DNA of 23,831 nucleotides from Euplotes cf. woodruffi 2 WChen-2021 (lineage: Eukaryota; Ciliophora; Spirotrichea; Euplotida; Euplotidae). This document shows, piece by piece, positions 8,082 through 17,511 of this stretch. Below the pieces are notes generated by a model, which saw only the letters and a program-made list of their open reading frames with translations, did no database searches and had not been told where the DNA came from. Positions within the stretch are counted from its first letter, which is position 1. Every line of letters starts with the position of its first letter. A program made the position numbers and the translations under genes. The stretch lies in the NCBI GenBank assembly GCA_021441665.1, contig JAGYYN010022702.1:1-23831 (forward strand). The letters are read 5' to 3'.

Positions 8082-10955
8082 ATGAATTTACTAAATAAAT
8101 GGCTGCACAAAAGTAACCTTGCAGTAAGGATAGCTAAATGACATTTCCTACCTGTCGCATATAAGCCTGTATTCTTGACAGCAAGTGTATCAAGTAAGTT
8201 GCAGTTGGAAATTCAGTATTAAAATTTTGTTTTAGGAAAGCCAGCATTTCATTTGTATCGATGATTCTCCACGCAAACTGCTCAAGTTGAAGAAGCAGCC
8301 GACAGCCAGCAGGCCACAGCTGAAATAATTAAAGATCAATGCTGGGAGGTGCTTAACGAGTTTATATTGAATCGAAAATAAAGATTTCATGAGTCTTGAT
8401 CCTGTAAAGGTAACTCAAGAGCAAACAAAGCAGTTGATCATCGCAATTACATCTGAAAAGTCGCTTTCTGCGTCTCTGGAAATATTTAAAAGCTTATCAA
8501 AGTCGGATATGCTACTGCTGATAATTGAAGAGTTCAAGCAGCACAATAACGCTAAAAATATCGAGTTGTTTATTAACAAAATCGACAAATTAAAAGATAG
8601 GTAATTCTACGGCTATAATTAATTATTTTGATTATTGAAATTTAGCCTCACAGAAAAAGAACTTTTGGACATATGGAACATAACTCAAAAACAAGAGGTT
8701 GCTAAACCCTTTCAGGCAAAAATAAAAGATGACATGATAAGTAAAGTCAAACAGTGCACAGATATCAACATGTTGAACGCGTACATGAGCTTGCTCGCAG
8801 AAAAGAAATACTTTGATGTGTACGTCTGGGACGCTTCCTTCAAAGTTTACCACTCTTTATTAATGTCAAAGGTTCTTGAAGTCAGCCTTCCGAATGAAAA
8901 ACTCAAAGACCTCGAAACAACCAACCAGATATACGAGTTTGTCAACATGTGGGGACTGTATATTCGTGGGATTGGAGACAATGAGTTTAAGTACAGTTAT
9001 TATACAAAGTTCTACGAACCGCTTGTTCGCGATATCTACAAAGCATTCTTTGACGTCATGACTGTTCCGACACTCCAAAATTATTTAAAGGCCAATCCTG
9101 ACTCACTTATAAACTTATTTGAGTTAGTAAGCAAGAACTACGACTACATTCTCGACACAGGATACAAAGTTAAAGACGAAGGTGGGTTCTTGTGATTTAG
9201 ACTATAGGTTTTGAAAACGAGCTTGAAATGTTTTGGAAAACCTGATTTACTGAAATAAACTTTCCTGAAGCCCCAGTTACTGACGTCCTCAGTTATATTA
9301 GTGTAATTCCAGCAGAGGCCTTCAACTTTATCGACCCGATGCTGGTGTTAAACAGAGTGTCAACTGTCAATACAGTCAACGACGTCGATTTGAGGACGAT
9401 ATCAAACTTCGGGAATAATAACCTACAAAAAGTCGCTGTTGCATTCGCGAAAATGTGCCAAAGCATCCAGATTACCGAAGACTTCCGTCAAGTCTTGAAT
9501 GATTTAGTCAACAAGAAAATACAGGTCCTGCAAAAAGCCAAAGGAAAACAAAGAATGAGCTTTGACGAGCTCAAAGCATTCGATATAATTATAAATGACA
9601 TTCTCGAAGCCAGTGCTGAGTCAGAGGGCATCTTCGTGAAGGAATACACTCAATTATTTGAAGAGTTCATAGACCATTTTGCTAACCTTTACCTCGGCTA
9701 TCAAGCGAATGAGGACGTTATCAGCATATTGAAGTTCATTTACCTCAACGACTCGAAGTACTTCACGAAAGCCCGAGAGGCAAAGTTAAAAGAAATTGAC
9801 AAGATTTCAACGAATATACTTCCTAAGCATTTGGACATTTTTAACTCTTGCTTAAAAATCGTTGTCTATGATCACAACCAAAACGAAGAGGAGATAGAAG
9901 ACATTGAAGAAAATGAAGACGAAGAACACCTGGCTAAACAAGAAAGCCAAGTGACTCATCAACAACTCGAAATCGATAATGAAGTGCTCTCTAACCAAAT
10001 CGATGAAAGAGAGCTGCTAAGACTCGTCGATGCGATATACACTTACTTGCCGACAAGTGAATTCCACAAGAACTTACTCATCGACCAAGTTGAAACTAGA
10101 ATTTGCAAGAAGTTTAATAAGATGAAGCCGAATAATATTCTAAAATATGTTGACATGACTTACAAATAAAATTGGAGGCGTTGGATTCGAAATCCTTTCA
10201 AAGCTTGAAGAGCAGTTCCTCAAAGGAAAGATCGTCGACCTGAATCCACGACAAATCGCATTACTTATGAAAGTTTGAGAAGTTCATGGTATGTTGTGGA
10301 ATTTCCTCGTTACCAAGTTCCAGGAAAAATTCAACAAGCGGAAATTTGCAAATAAAATTTTAGAACTATTAGATATCATAATAATCTTAGTGAACAATAA
10401 AATGATTGACAACAGGACGATCCAAAAATTCGATGTAAATTGTAATGACTTTTTTCCTTCAGTACTAATTTTTTGCTATTAGGAGCTGGATTCATCCGCA
10501 AATGCGAGGAGTCTCCTGAAAACGAAAGCTTAAAGAGCCTTAAGTTACCTGTAATCATCCAAGCGACAAGCATCCTGCGTAAGTTGTGATGGAACAACGG
10601 TGAGCTCGCGCCTATTTTAGATAAGTTTTACGCAAACGCTTTTGATGTTACGTACACTGCACTTGTCGAGCAAAGCCTCGACGAGCACAGCGAAGATGTG
10701 CTCAGTCCTGAAAGCCTAATCATAATCGCGCTGCTGCTCGACGCTCCGACTCAAGAGCAGCCGAAAGGGCAGATATTCAAAGTGATCGAGCAGGAGTCGA
10801 TTAACAAAATGAAAAAGCTAGTCAAACTGTACATCAAGCACTTCGAGTACGCAAGCTTGCACTTTGGGTACAAACAGAAGGAAGCAGATGACATTCTTAA
10901 TGAACTAGTCAAAGTCGAAAAACACATCAACACCAAGTTTAAGCGAAGAAGATAA
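8082..10955 (+). CDS. Large probable mitochondrial alpha-helical protein
   Basis: Five exons and two +1 shift sites give 905 residues with six TGA (Cys). Introns: 8194-8235 (GTAAGT..TTTTAG), 8601-8645 (GTAATT..TTTAG), 9182-9207 (26 nt, GTGGGT..TATAG) and 10442-10482 (GTAATG..TTAG). The true start is far upstream of the ATG at 8389. The N-terminus, MNLLNKWLHKSNLAVRIAK, continues to YRCFSTQTAQ. It is basic, amphipathic and free of acidic residues for over 50 residues, a classic mitochondrial presequence. The rest is almost wholly alpha-helical, with hydrophobic repeats reminiscent of FASTK/OPR-type RNA-binding helical arrays, and an acidic patch (NEEEIEDIEENEDEE) past the middle. No membrane segment and no recognisable RAP domain. 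Mitochondrial location is a good inference; the RNA-related role is a guess. Ends at TAA 10953-10955 after KFKRRR. Confidence 0.85.
8376..8381 (+). other. +1 frameshift site AAA-TAA
   Basis: It joins the presequence part (WEVLNEFILNRK) to KDFMSLDPVKVTQEQTKQL. Without it the protein would seem to start at the ATG at 8389 and lose its targeting signal. Confidence 0.88.
10164..10169 (+). other. +1 frameshift site AAA-TAA
   Basis: After LKYVDMTYK the frame meets TAA; the +1 frame reads KIGGVGFEILSKLEEQFLKG and stays open to the last intron. Confidence 0.9.
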
Positions 10956-11557
10956 GTTATTTAAGTCAAATAGCACCAATTAAGTATTTACAATATTTTT
11001 ATGTAGTTTTATGTGATTTGTATGTTAAATAGCAGTACAGCTGACCTTTAATTTTACAGCTCATCTGCTGCTGTCATTTTACCATGGCTTTCTCCTTTGC
11101 TTTTGAGTTGATTTGATGTGAATTCAGTTCTTCATCTCGGTGTCAAGATTAATAATAATTCTGTATATTTTTAATTAATACTTTAGCATTAGATATAGAT
11201 GTAAATAATTTGAACTCAGTAAATAAAAACTTTATGCCGAATCGTTGTTATTTTTTAGTAATAATAATTTTTAGCTCTAATTCTTGAGTGTTTATGATAA
11301 TGTTTTTCATTGGATTGGTAAAAAAGTAGGTAAAAATATCTTTACTCACTCAAAACTTGCTCATGATTGTAATCATCATGAATATATTTGCTTATTTTTT
11401 TTATGATTTGTGTTTTTGATTCTCGAAATAAGTCGAGATCAAAATCTATGCTATTTTCGAGACAGGAAAGTTTAACAAGAAATTATATTTTAATTAAATT
11501 TATAACTAATAGCTGTTAAATTACGTAAAATTAAACAAAGCGCCATATTTTAATTTG

Positions 11558-11567
11558 AGTTTCAATA
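11558..11567 (-). promoter_or_regulatory. Candidate chromosome breakage motif (E-Cbs-like)
   Basis: The minus strand reads TATTGAAACT, matching HATTGAAAHH in full. It lies in the largest spacer between genes, about 185 bp upstream of the SANT gene, a sensible place for a somatic chromosome end. Confidence 0.35.
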
Positions 11568-11682
11568 TGCTAAAGTCAAAGTCGAAATAAACCTGCGAGT
11601 AAACTCATAGCCAGCCTATTGAGTCTTAAAATAATAAAGAGAAGAAATTAATAATTAATAAAAAGAATTAGAGAATAGAAGT

Positions 11683-11749
11683 AAGTGGCCGAAGCTGGGC
11701 TTGCGCTAATTTTTGTCTCGCGGTTTCAACTAAACTCACAGTTTTCTAG
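11683..11749 (+). other. Possible 5' leader intron
   Basis: GTAAGTGG at 11683 is a good splice donor, and TTTTCTAG ends at 11749, two bases before the ATG of the SANT gene. A 67-nt intron in the untranslated leader would fit the other introns. The upstream sequence carries a stop in frame, so no coding exon is implied. Confidence 0.35.
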
Positions 11750-11750
11750 A

Positions 11751-13265
11751 ATGATTCAAACTAACGAAAACATCGATGAATGTAATAGCACTTTCAACAG
11801 AAATAATTGAAGCTGAGGTGCGAATTGACAAAACGAGTGTTCTCCAACCTATACCCATCTTGCGGGACTTAATGACTCACAAATGGGGTGTGAAAACGGC
11901 TGTCAAAACAGTCAAATCGAACCCAGTGCTGCACAGCTGGGTTCGCAGAAGACTGAAGAAAAAGTAAGAGGCTTAAAATCAGAAACTGAGAAGGAATTAG
12001 AAGACTGCTCGGACCCTAAGTTTAAAGACGAGGCCGGAGAGGACTCACATAATGAATCTGCAATGTCTTCAGATCTGCTCGCTAAGCATGAAAACTCTGA
12101 CACTTATATTTGAAACGAAGAAAGCTGAAAACTGATGGCTCCTGAAGCAGCGGATGTGAAGGTCGATGACAACCAGCCAGACGTACCTATGTCTTTAGAA
12201 GACGACAACACGAACGAACCAATAAAATATCAGAACTATAGAACTTGTGAAAACAGAGAGATCGAAGTTCCTGATAATCAGACGACCGACTCCGTTCGAT
12301 CTCACAAGAAAAACGCGGAAGACGTCTTGCGAAGACTTAGATTGATAGTTTCTGATCATCGTTTGAACACAAAATCAAAAACTAAGAATCTTAACTTTTT
12401 CTCAAAATCGAAAAAGATTGTTGATACGTTCAAAGCACAAAATTTCAAAGAAGCTACCGCTGTCGAGAAATACAACGACCCATTTAATCAGGGAGAACGC
12501 AATTTTGGAGTTGCACAAGCACAAATACCGAAAATTGCTTCTACTAGTAATAAGAGAGTGAATCAGAGCTCAGCAAAGAAACAGGAAATCAGAAGAGAGA
12601 AGTCAGGGCTCGAGCTACGTGAGCCCTTTATCCTCGATCAACAGCTTCACTGAGATGCCAAATCAAAGAAAGAGACTACCGAGTCACGAATCGGGAAGTC
12701 TCTACAAAACAGTCAAGAGTTTCCAGTGCAAGGTGAGACTCTAGAGCAAAATATACTGTCGATTGAGCCAAAAGACATCTCAAGCAGGGTGCAAAGAGCA
12801 TTTGAGGGCTATTTGTCGCACGTGAGCTGAATGTATTTCGAAATATGCTTCGACCAGCCAAAGCCGACTCTTAACGAGCTCTCTACATCAATCTCGAACA
12901 ATCAGAATGGGCTTTCAATCGATACTGCAGGAGGGATAGCGTCAGTCGAGGAAAGACAGCCTGAGTTCCGGTCGGCCATCCGGTCAAATAATTTTAAGTA
13001 CTCCACATTAGACGTGCTGTGCAATCCATTGAGGACTCCTCACGTGTTCGAGGATTGGTCTCCCCGAGAGATCGCCATATTTGAAACCTGAATATGAAAA
13101 TTAGGAAAGAAATTTCATCTGTTCCCGAGGTTCATCAAAACAAAAAGTACAAGGGAGGTGACGGACTTTTACTTCAGCTGGAAAAATACATCTCACTACA
13201 AGATATGGCAGCGAAAAATGGACTCGTTGGTTTCTGAAGACCACAATGACTGGGTGTTTAAATAA
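11751..13265 (+). CDS. SANT/Myb-like domain nuclear protein
   Basis: An intron-free frame of 504 residues with nine TGA codons. Residues about 436-484 match a SANT domain of the type found in MTA, MIER and CoREST proteins. It starts DWSPREIAIFE, has a conserved KLGKKFHLFPRF turn, and ends REVTDFYFSWKNTSHYKIW, where the F-Y-x-W-K signature is diagnostic. Such domains bind histone tails or deacetylases in chromatin complexes. The N-terminal half is acidic, Ser-rich and probably disordered; residues 12-50 are rich in Cys, many from TGA. A weak QAQIPKI segment near residue 257 recalls the ELM2 start, but it is too far from SANT to claim. The TAA at 13263-13265 follows AAA, so it may be a shift site; the +1 frame runs on to 13428. 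Confidence 0.75.
13260..13265 (+). other. Stop or +1 frameshift site AAA-TAA
   Basis: It ends the SANT gene at WVFK. The +1 frame stays open for 54 more codons (NFSVTLYFIRDYSFSQLSEA...) to TAA 13426-13428, overlapping the Sti1 start by 26 nt. No other confident terminator in the window is preceded by AAA. Confidence 0.45.
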
Positions 13266-13402
13266 TTTCTCTGTTACGCTATATTTTATAAGAGATTATT
13301 CATTCAGCCAGCTCTCAGAGGCTCCCCGCTCAGAGAAGCTTCTAGAAGTTGGAGAATACTCTATTAAAGATTTTAAATATCAAAAATTAGTAATTAATAA
13401 AT

Positions 13403-15100
13403 ATGAGCGAAGACGCTTCAAGTGCTAAAGCTAGAGGTATTGAGGCTTTCAAAGCAAAGGACTTCGACAAGTCAGCATTGGAGTTCAGCAATGCAATTGC
13501 GCTGTCGCCTAGCGACCACACTTTGTACGGAAATCTCTCAGCTAGTTACTACAATCTTAACAAGTTCGATGAAGCTCTAGAAAGCGCTGAAAACTGTATC
13601 AAAGTGAATCCTTCGTGGTCGAAGGGATTCCAAAGAAAGGGACTTGCCCTGGCAGCCCTCGGCAAAAAGAAAGAAGCGATTGAAGCGTATAAAGAAGGGC
13701 TCAAGATCGAACCAACAAACGCGCAGATCAAAGACTCGCTGCAGCAACTTGAAGATGAAATGGCCAGTGAGGACAACCCGTTCTTCAACACTGAGTCGAT
13801 GGCAAAGCTGATGATGAATGAGAAGACCAGGGGCTACCTCGCAGACCCAGACTTCAAAATGAAGTTCGAGATGTGCAAGAAGAACCCTCAAATGTTCATG
13901 CAAATGATGCAAATGGATAAAAGATTCATGGATGTGTTCCAAGTCATCACTGGACTCGATCTCGAAATGATGCAGAAAACCAGAGAACAAGACGACAAAT
14001 CTTCCGAAGTCCACAAAAAACAGGAAGAGGAAGAAGCCAAGAAGAAACAAGAAGAACTTAAAAAGAAAGAAGCAGAGGAAGCTCTCCCCGACGAGGAAAA
14101 GACTAAACTTGCGAACCATAAGCTCGCAGATAAAGAAAAAGACCTCGGTAATGGATTTTATAAAAAGAAAGATTTTGAGAACGCAATTTTGCACTATGAC
14201 AAAGCTATCGAGATCTTCCCCAGCGACTTGACTTACTACACAAACAAAGCAGCAGTTTACTTTGAAATGAAGGAATATGAAAAATGCATTGAGCTCTGCG
14301 ACGCTGCCGAAGAGATCACGAAGGAAGGGTACTACGACTACGCGAAGCTCGCGAAAGCCTTCGCAAGGAAAGCAAATGCTTTGTCAAAGCTCAAGAGGTA
14401 CGACGAGTCCATCGACTGATATAAGAAGGCAATGAGGGAGCACAAAGACCCTGCTTTCAAAGAAGCACTCAGAGCAGTTGAAAAGCAAAAGAAGACTGAG
14501 GAAGAACTCGCTTATCTTGATCCAGTGAAGGCTGAAGAACACAGAGAAGCAGGAAATAAGTTTTTTGCTGAAAATAAATATCCTGAAGCTATTAAGGAAT
14601 ACGATGAGGGGCTAAAGAGAGATCCAAAGAATGTCAAGATATATTCGAACAGAGCAGCAACTTACACGAAATTGATGGAACTACCACATGCCTTGAAAGA
14701 TATTGACAGGGGACTTGAAATCGACCCGAACTTTACTAAACTGTGGATCAGAAAGGGCAATATTCATTTCTTGATGAAGGAATATCACAAAGCTCTCGAA
14801 GCTTTCGATAAAGGCTTAAAGATTGAGCCAGATAATAAAGAGTTAGTTGAGGGAAAACAAAAAGTCATGATGGCAGTATCAATGTCAGCTTCAGGAGGTG
14901 ATGGAGAATCAGATAAAGAAAGACTTGCAAAGGCAATGGCTGACCCTGAAATTCAAATGCTTTTAAAAGATTTGAGAGTTCAGCAATTGCTTAAAGAGAT
15001 GCAGGAAAATCCAGTTGCTGCTCAGGCAAAACTGAAGGATCAATTCTATATTGATGCAATTAATAAACTAGTTGCTGCTGGAGTTGTCAAATTAAGATAA
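13403..15100 (+). CDS. STI1: Hsp70-Hsp90 organising co-chaperone Sti1/Hop
   Basis: 565 residues, intron-free, with one TGA at 14417-14419 (residue 339). Human STIP1 is 543 residues, so the length is normal. Domain order is that of Hop: TPR1 about 6-110, DP1 about 125-185 (NPFFNTESMAKLM, NPQMFMQMM), a charged linker with Lys/Glu runs, TPR2A about 243-350, TPR2B about 375-490, and DP2 about 505-560 (KAMADPEIQMLL, ending GVVKLR). Hop binds the EEVD tails of Hsp70 and Hsp90 and passes clients between them in the cytosol. TPR2A keeps the clamp residues (LGN, YTNKA, AFARKAN). In TPR1 the first clamp Asn is Ile (ARGI), while the second Asn and the K/R pair are kept. The TGA sits where animals and yeast have Phe or Tyr. 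Confidence 0.96.
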
Positions 15101-15138
15101 ATCATCTAATTTTGCAAGTAAAAATGTTGAATTTCAGC

Positions 15139-15364
15139 ATTCTTTCATCAAAACTTAATTACATCTCTCAATTAAATAATCAAAATAAATACTATCGATC
15201 AAATCATTACCCCCACACCCAAATTCATCTCATTCAAATCATATTTTTGACATTTAAAAACCCTCAAGCATCTAAACCCTATCCAAATCTCCTCTTAATC
15301 TCTCCACATCTCTGCCCCTCTTCTTACTCAATAATAAAATAATCTAAATCATCCAAATCATAAA
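15139..15364 (+). other. G-depleted, C-rich leader before Kish
   Basis: In these 226 nt the plus strand has only about four G, against dozens of C, with repeated short motifs of the type ATCTC, CCAAATC and TCATC. An open frame over this stretch arises only because TAG cannot form without G. It is probably the promoter and leader of Kish. Confidence 0.6.
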
Positions 15365-15685
15365 ATGAGTGCCCTATTCAACTTCCAAGGCTTCCTGACA
15401 ATAATCCTGCTTTTGATCTGCACGGCCTCCTACGTAAGAGAGACCAAGCTCAATGCCTTCCGTAAGCACCTACTTAACCAATTCCCTATAGTTACACTGC
15501 AAATTCGCATTAAAAACAATTCAAATGGGCGTAACTTAGACGCGCATAAGCACGGGTTCCGAGGCATCATTAGGAAATTCGCTGTTATTGGCGACCGACT
15601 CAGCCCCTATGTACAGTAGACTGCAACGCCAGCTGTAGCGGTGTCATGCGTGGTATTTGCATTTGTCAACCTTTTCTACCGATAA
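15365..15685 (+). CDS. TMEM167: Kish (TMEM167) early secretory membrane protein
   Basis: The frame starts MSALFNFQGFLTIILLLICT, close to animal Kish-A (MSAIFNFQSLLTVILLLICT as I recall). A GT-AG intron at 15462-15539 (GTAAGC..CTTAG, 78 nt) and a 24-bp TA-bounded insert at 15612-15635 must be removed. The result is then 72 residues, exactly the length I recall for human TMEM167A, and includes KHGFRGIIRKFAVIGDR, SPYVAVSCVVFAFVNLFYR and a TAA stop. Two membrane segments lie at about residues 6-24 and 53-70. Kish proteins act in the early secretory pathway (ER-Golgi). Without removing the insert, a TAG follows SPYVQ and the last segment is lost. It converges on the next gene. Confidence 0.95.
15612..15637 (+). 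mobile_element. 24-bp TA-bounded insert (candidate IES)
   Basis: Removing 24 bp between TA at 15612-15613 and TA at 15636-15637 (leaving one TA) restores Kish across SPYV-AVSC. The ends are inverted: TACAGTAG on the left and, read inward from the right, TACAGCTG. Both fit TAYAGYNR, the ciliate IES end consensus known from Paramecium, and partly fit the Euplotes Tec/IES form. GT-AG choices do not keep the frame and the conserved tail. It is therefore a candidate germline-limited internal eliminated sequence, very short for that class. Confidence 0.72.
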
Positions 15686-15865
15686 GCTAATTCAGTGCAG
15701 AATGCAATACACAGATCGTTGTTCTTTCAATTTTAAAAAATCAAAAATACTAGTTTTAGCAGGCTGAGACCAAGCGAAATTATTTAGATTGCGAAATTGA
15801 ACGAGGATGCTATTAATGATGTAATAAAAAATCACATAATGAATATTAAAACTGAAAGATTTAAG
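15686..15865. other. Spacer between convergent genes
   Basis: 180 bp between the stop of Kish and the stop of the coiled-coil gene. No gene is seen. Near-matches to the breakage motif occur at about 15725 (TTTCAATT) and 15795 (ATTGAAC). Confidence 0.5.
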
Positions 15866-17396
15866 CTATATAGCAGTCATGTTTAGTACACTGTACGTAG
15901 CTGCAGTTTTTATTCTTTCATTCGCTCGGTCTGCCTTCTGTGCTTTCTCTTTTAGCTTCTCAATTAACTGGTTTTTATAGTCATTCTTTATTGCGAGTTC
16001 TCTATTTAAATTGTATAACTGGTTCTCTCGCTTGAGTCTTCTTATTTCTCTTCGCTGGATTAGCTCCTGCTCGATTGCTTGTTTCTTCTGCTTAACCACG
16101 TTTTTTCGTTCCTGGTCCTTTTGCACGAGGTACTTGTTTTTCTCAGCCATTTCTTTATTTTGAGCCTGAAGGTGAGACTGGACTTTTGAAAACTCATATT
16201 TCTGACGTTCAATTTGTTTTGATCGGTTTCTGCGTAACTGTTCCTCCCTCTTTTTAATACAGTTGATTTTATTTTTGAAACTTCTTCGCAAGCTGTGTGT
16301 AGTCCTTATCTTCTTCAGGATCTTTTTGCTTAACAAAGTCAAGTTTTCCCATGACGACTTTAACATGATCCTCAGCTCGTTTTGATACGCTTACTAGTCA
16401 TTTCTTTTTGTTTTCGAGATGATAGTTCATTTTAACGTCGAATTCATAAAGTTTCCTCATAACCTCATCGTCGTCTTCCTTCTTGCGGGACATCGAAAGG
16501 TTCCTCTGTTCGAAGTAATGTTTCTGGTCGCTCTGGTAGATGTGCCTTTCCCAGTTCTTTCTATCCTCGAGTCTATTTTTGAAGAGTAGCAGATCGTTTC
16601 TTCTCCTTTTCTTTGAACTTCTTCTCGACTTCGCGCTCGTATTCCTTCCTGCTGTTTTCTTCTTTTTCTTTTGCTTTTTCGAGCTTTATGTTCCACTTCC
16701 TCGCCTTTTTGACTGCTTCTTCGTAATCGAGTCGAAGTTTCTTCTCGACTGTGTTGATCTTTTTCTCCATTGCTTTCTATAGATGATGATTACAGCGGAG
16801 GACGTACTTTCTTTTTCTCGATCTGAGACTCTTCCTCGAGTTGCTTTGAGATCTTGTTCTGCATCACCTTTTCCCACTTTTCTCTTTCAAAAATGTCCTT
16901 TGCGGCTTTGCGCTTGCAAAGGCTTTCTTCCTCAAGTGGCTGGCGCAGTGGGATGTCTGGTTTTCCACTAGAAAAACACGGAGAACCTCCGTTTGATATT
17001 TTGGTTCTATTAAGATTGAATAGGCGATGCTTACCTGCGGATGAAGGATGTAGTTGTATTTCTGAGTCCAGATCCGCAAAGATAGTGCTCGACCTCGTTA
17101 ATCAGCGACTTTCGCTTTTCTTCATAGTGATAGAACCTAATCTCAGAGATTTGATTCGCAACTCCTGACTCTTTAAATGATTCTTTCGCTCGCCTATTGC
17201 AAGTAAGAACTTTAAAAATATCAGCAAATGTATATTAAAGATGGCCAAAGTCAGTATTGATTCAGCTAGCTTACGGTATGAGTAAAGACTGGTCGATATG
17301 GAGGACTTTACAAGCACCGATAGCCTCGTCTGTTAACTTGTCGTTCTTTACAAATATCCTGGTGTTGATTGGGTTCGCTGTTTTGTTCACGTTCAT
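15866..17396 (-). CDS. Coiled-coil protein, possibly ciliary
   Basis: Four exons and two +1 shift sites give 449 residues with one TGA. Introns: 17194-17274 (GTAAGC..TAG), 16968-17034 (GTAAGC..TAG) and 16777-16807 (GTACGT..TAG, 31 nt). The first 80 residues are globular, with RIFVKNDKLTDEAI, ACKVLHIDQSLLIPRAKESF and IRFYHYEEKRKSLINEVE. This looks like a conserved N-terminal module, but I cannot name it. From about residue 95 to the end the protein is almost pure Lys/Glu-rich coiled coil. No membrane segment. Such proteins are often ciliary in protists; this is an inference only. It shares a 115-bp divergent spacer with the next gene. Stop TAG at 15866-15868. Confidence 0.82.
16269..16274 (-). 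other. +1 frameshift site AAA-TAA
   Basis: After YTQLAKKFQK the frame meets TAA; the +1 frame reads KINCIKKREEQLRRNRSKQI and runs to the stop codon as unbroken coiled coil. Confidence 0.87.
16573..16578 (-). other. +1 frameshift site AAA-TAG
   Basis: Second TAG version. After KKRSATLQK the frame meets TAG followed by A; the +1 frame reads RLEDRKNWERHIYQSDQKHY and stays open for about 100 codons. Confidence 0.85.
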
Positions 17397-17511
17397 CTTC
17401 AACAATAATAAAATTATTTGATAATAATCAACGGAATTAAATTTTATTCGCCTGCGAAAATCATAGCTTAATTATTGATAAAAACAATTATAATATTTTT
17501 AATCATCTGAA
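17397..17511. promoter_or_regulatory. Divergent intergenic spacer
   Basis: Only 115 bp between two divergent start codons, AT-rich, with runs such as AATAATAATAAAATTATT. It must hold the leaders of both genes. No defined promoter motif is recognised. Confidence 0.45.

Larger units (their letters stand above)
10956..11750. other. AT-rich intergenic region
   Basis: No gene is seen in this 795 bp. It contains a small hairpin, TCTCGA..TCGAGA, around 11431-11448 and a perfect breakage-motif match at 11558-11567. A possible leader intron lies just before the next ATG. Composition is typical of the spacers in this window. Confidence 0.55.

Noticed and set aside
8389-8604. ATG at 8389 as the start of the mitochondrial gene
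   Set aside because: The upstream exon plus the shift at 8376 gives an unbroken frame with a clear presequence, so 8082 is preferred.
8633-8642. Perfect breakage-motif match TATTGAAATT
   Set aside because: It lies inside an intron of an intact gene, where chromosome breakage would destroy the gene; taken as a chance match.
13577-14194. Long antisense frame of 205 codons
   Set aside because: It is the shadow of the Sti1 coding sequence, with an unnatural Phe/Leu-rich composition.
15112-15342. Plus-strand frame of 76 codons before Kish
   Set aside because: It is open only because the region lacks G; composition is not protein-like and it abuts the Kish leader.
15462-15539. The 78-nt Kish insert read as a TA-bounded IES (CGTAA direct repeats)
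   Set aside because: It has a good GTAAGC donor and CTTAG acceptor, and the intron version gives the conserved 72-residue length; the IES version gives 75 and its ends do not fit the IES consensus.
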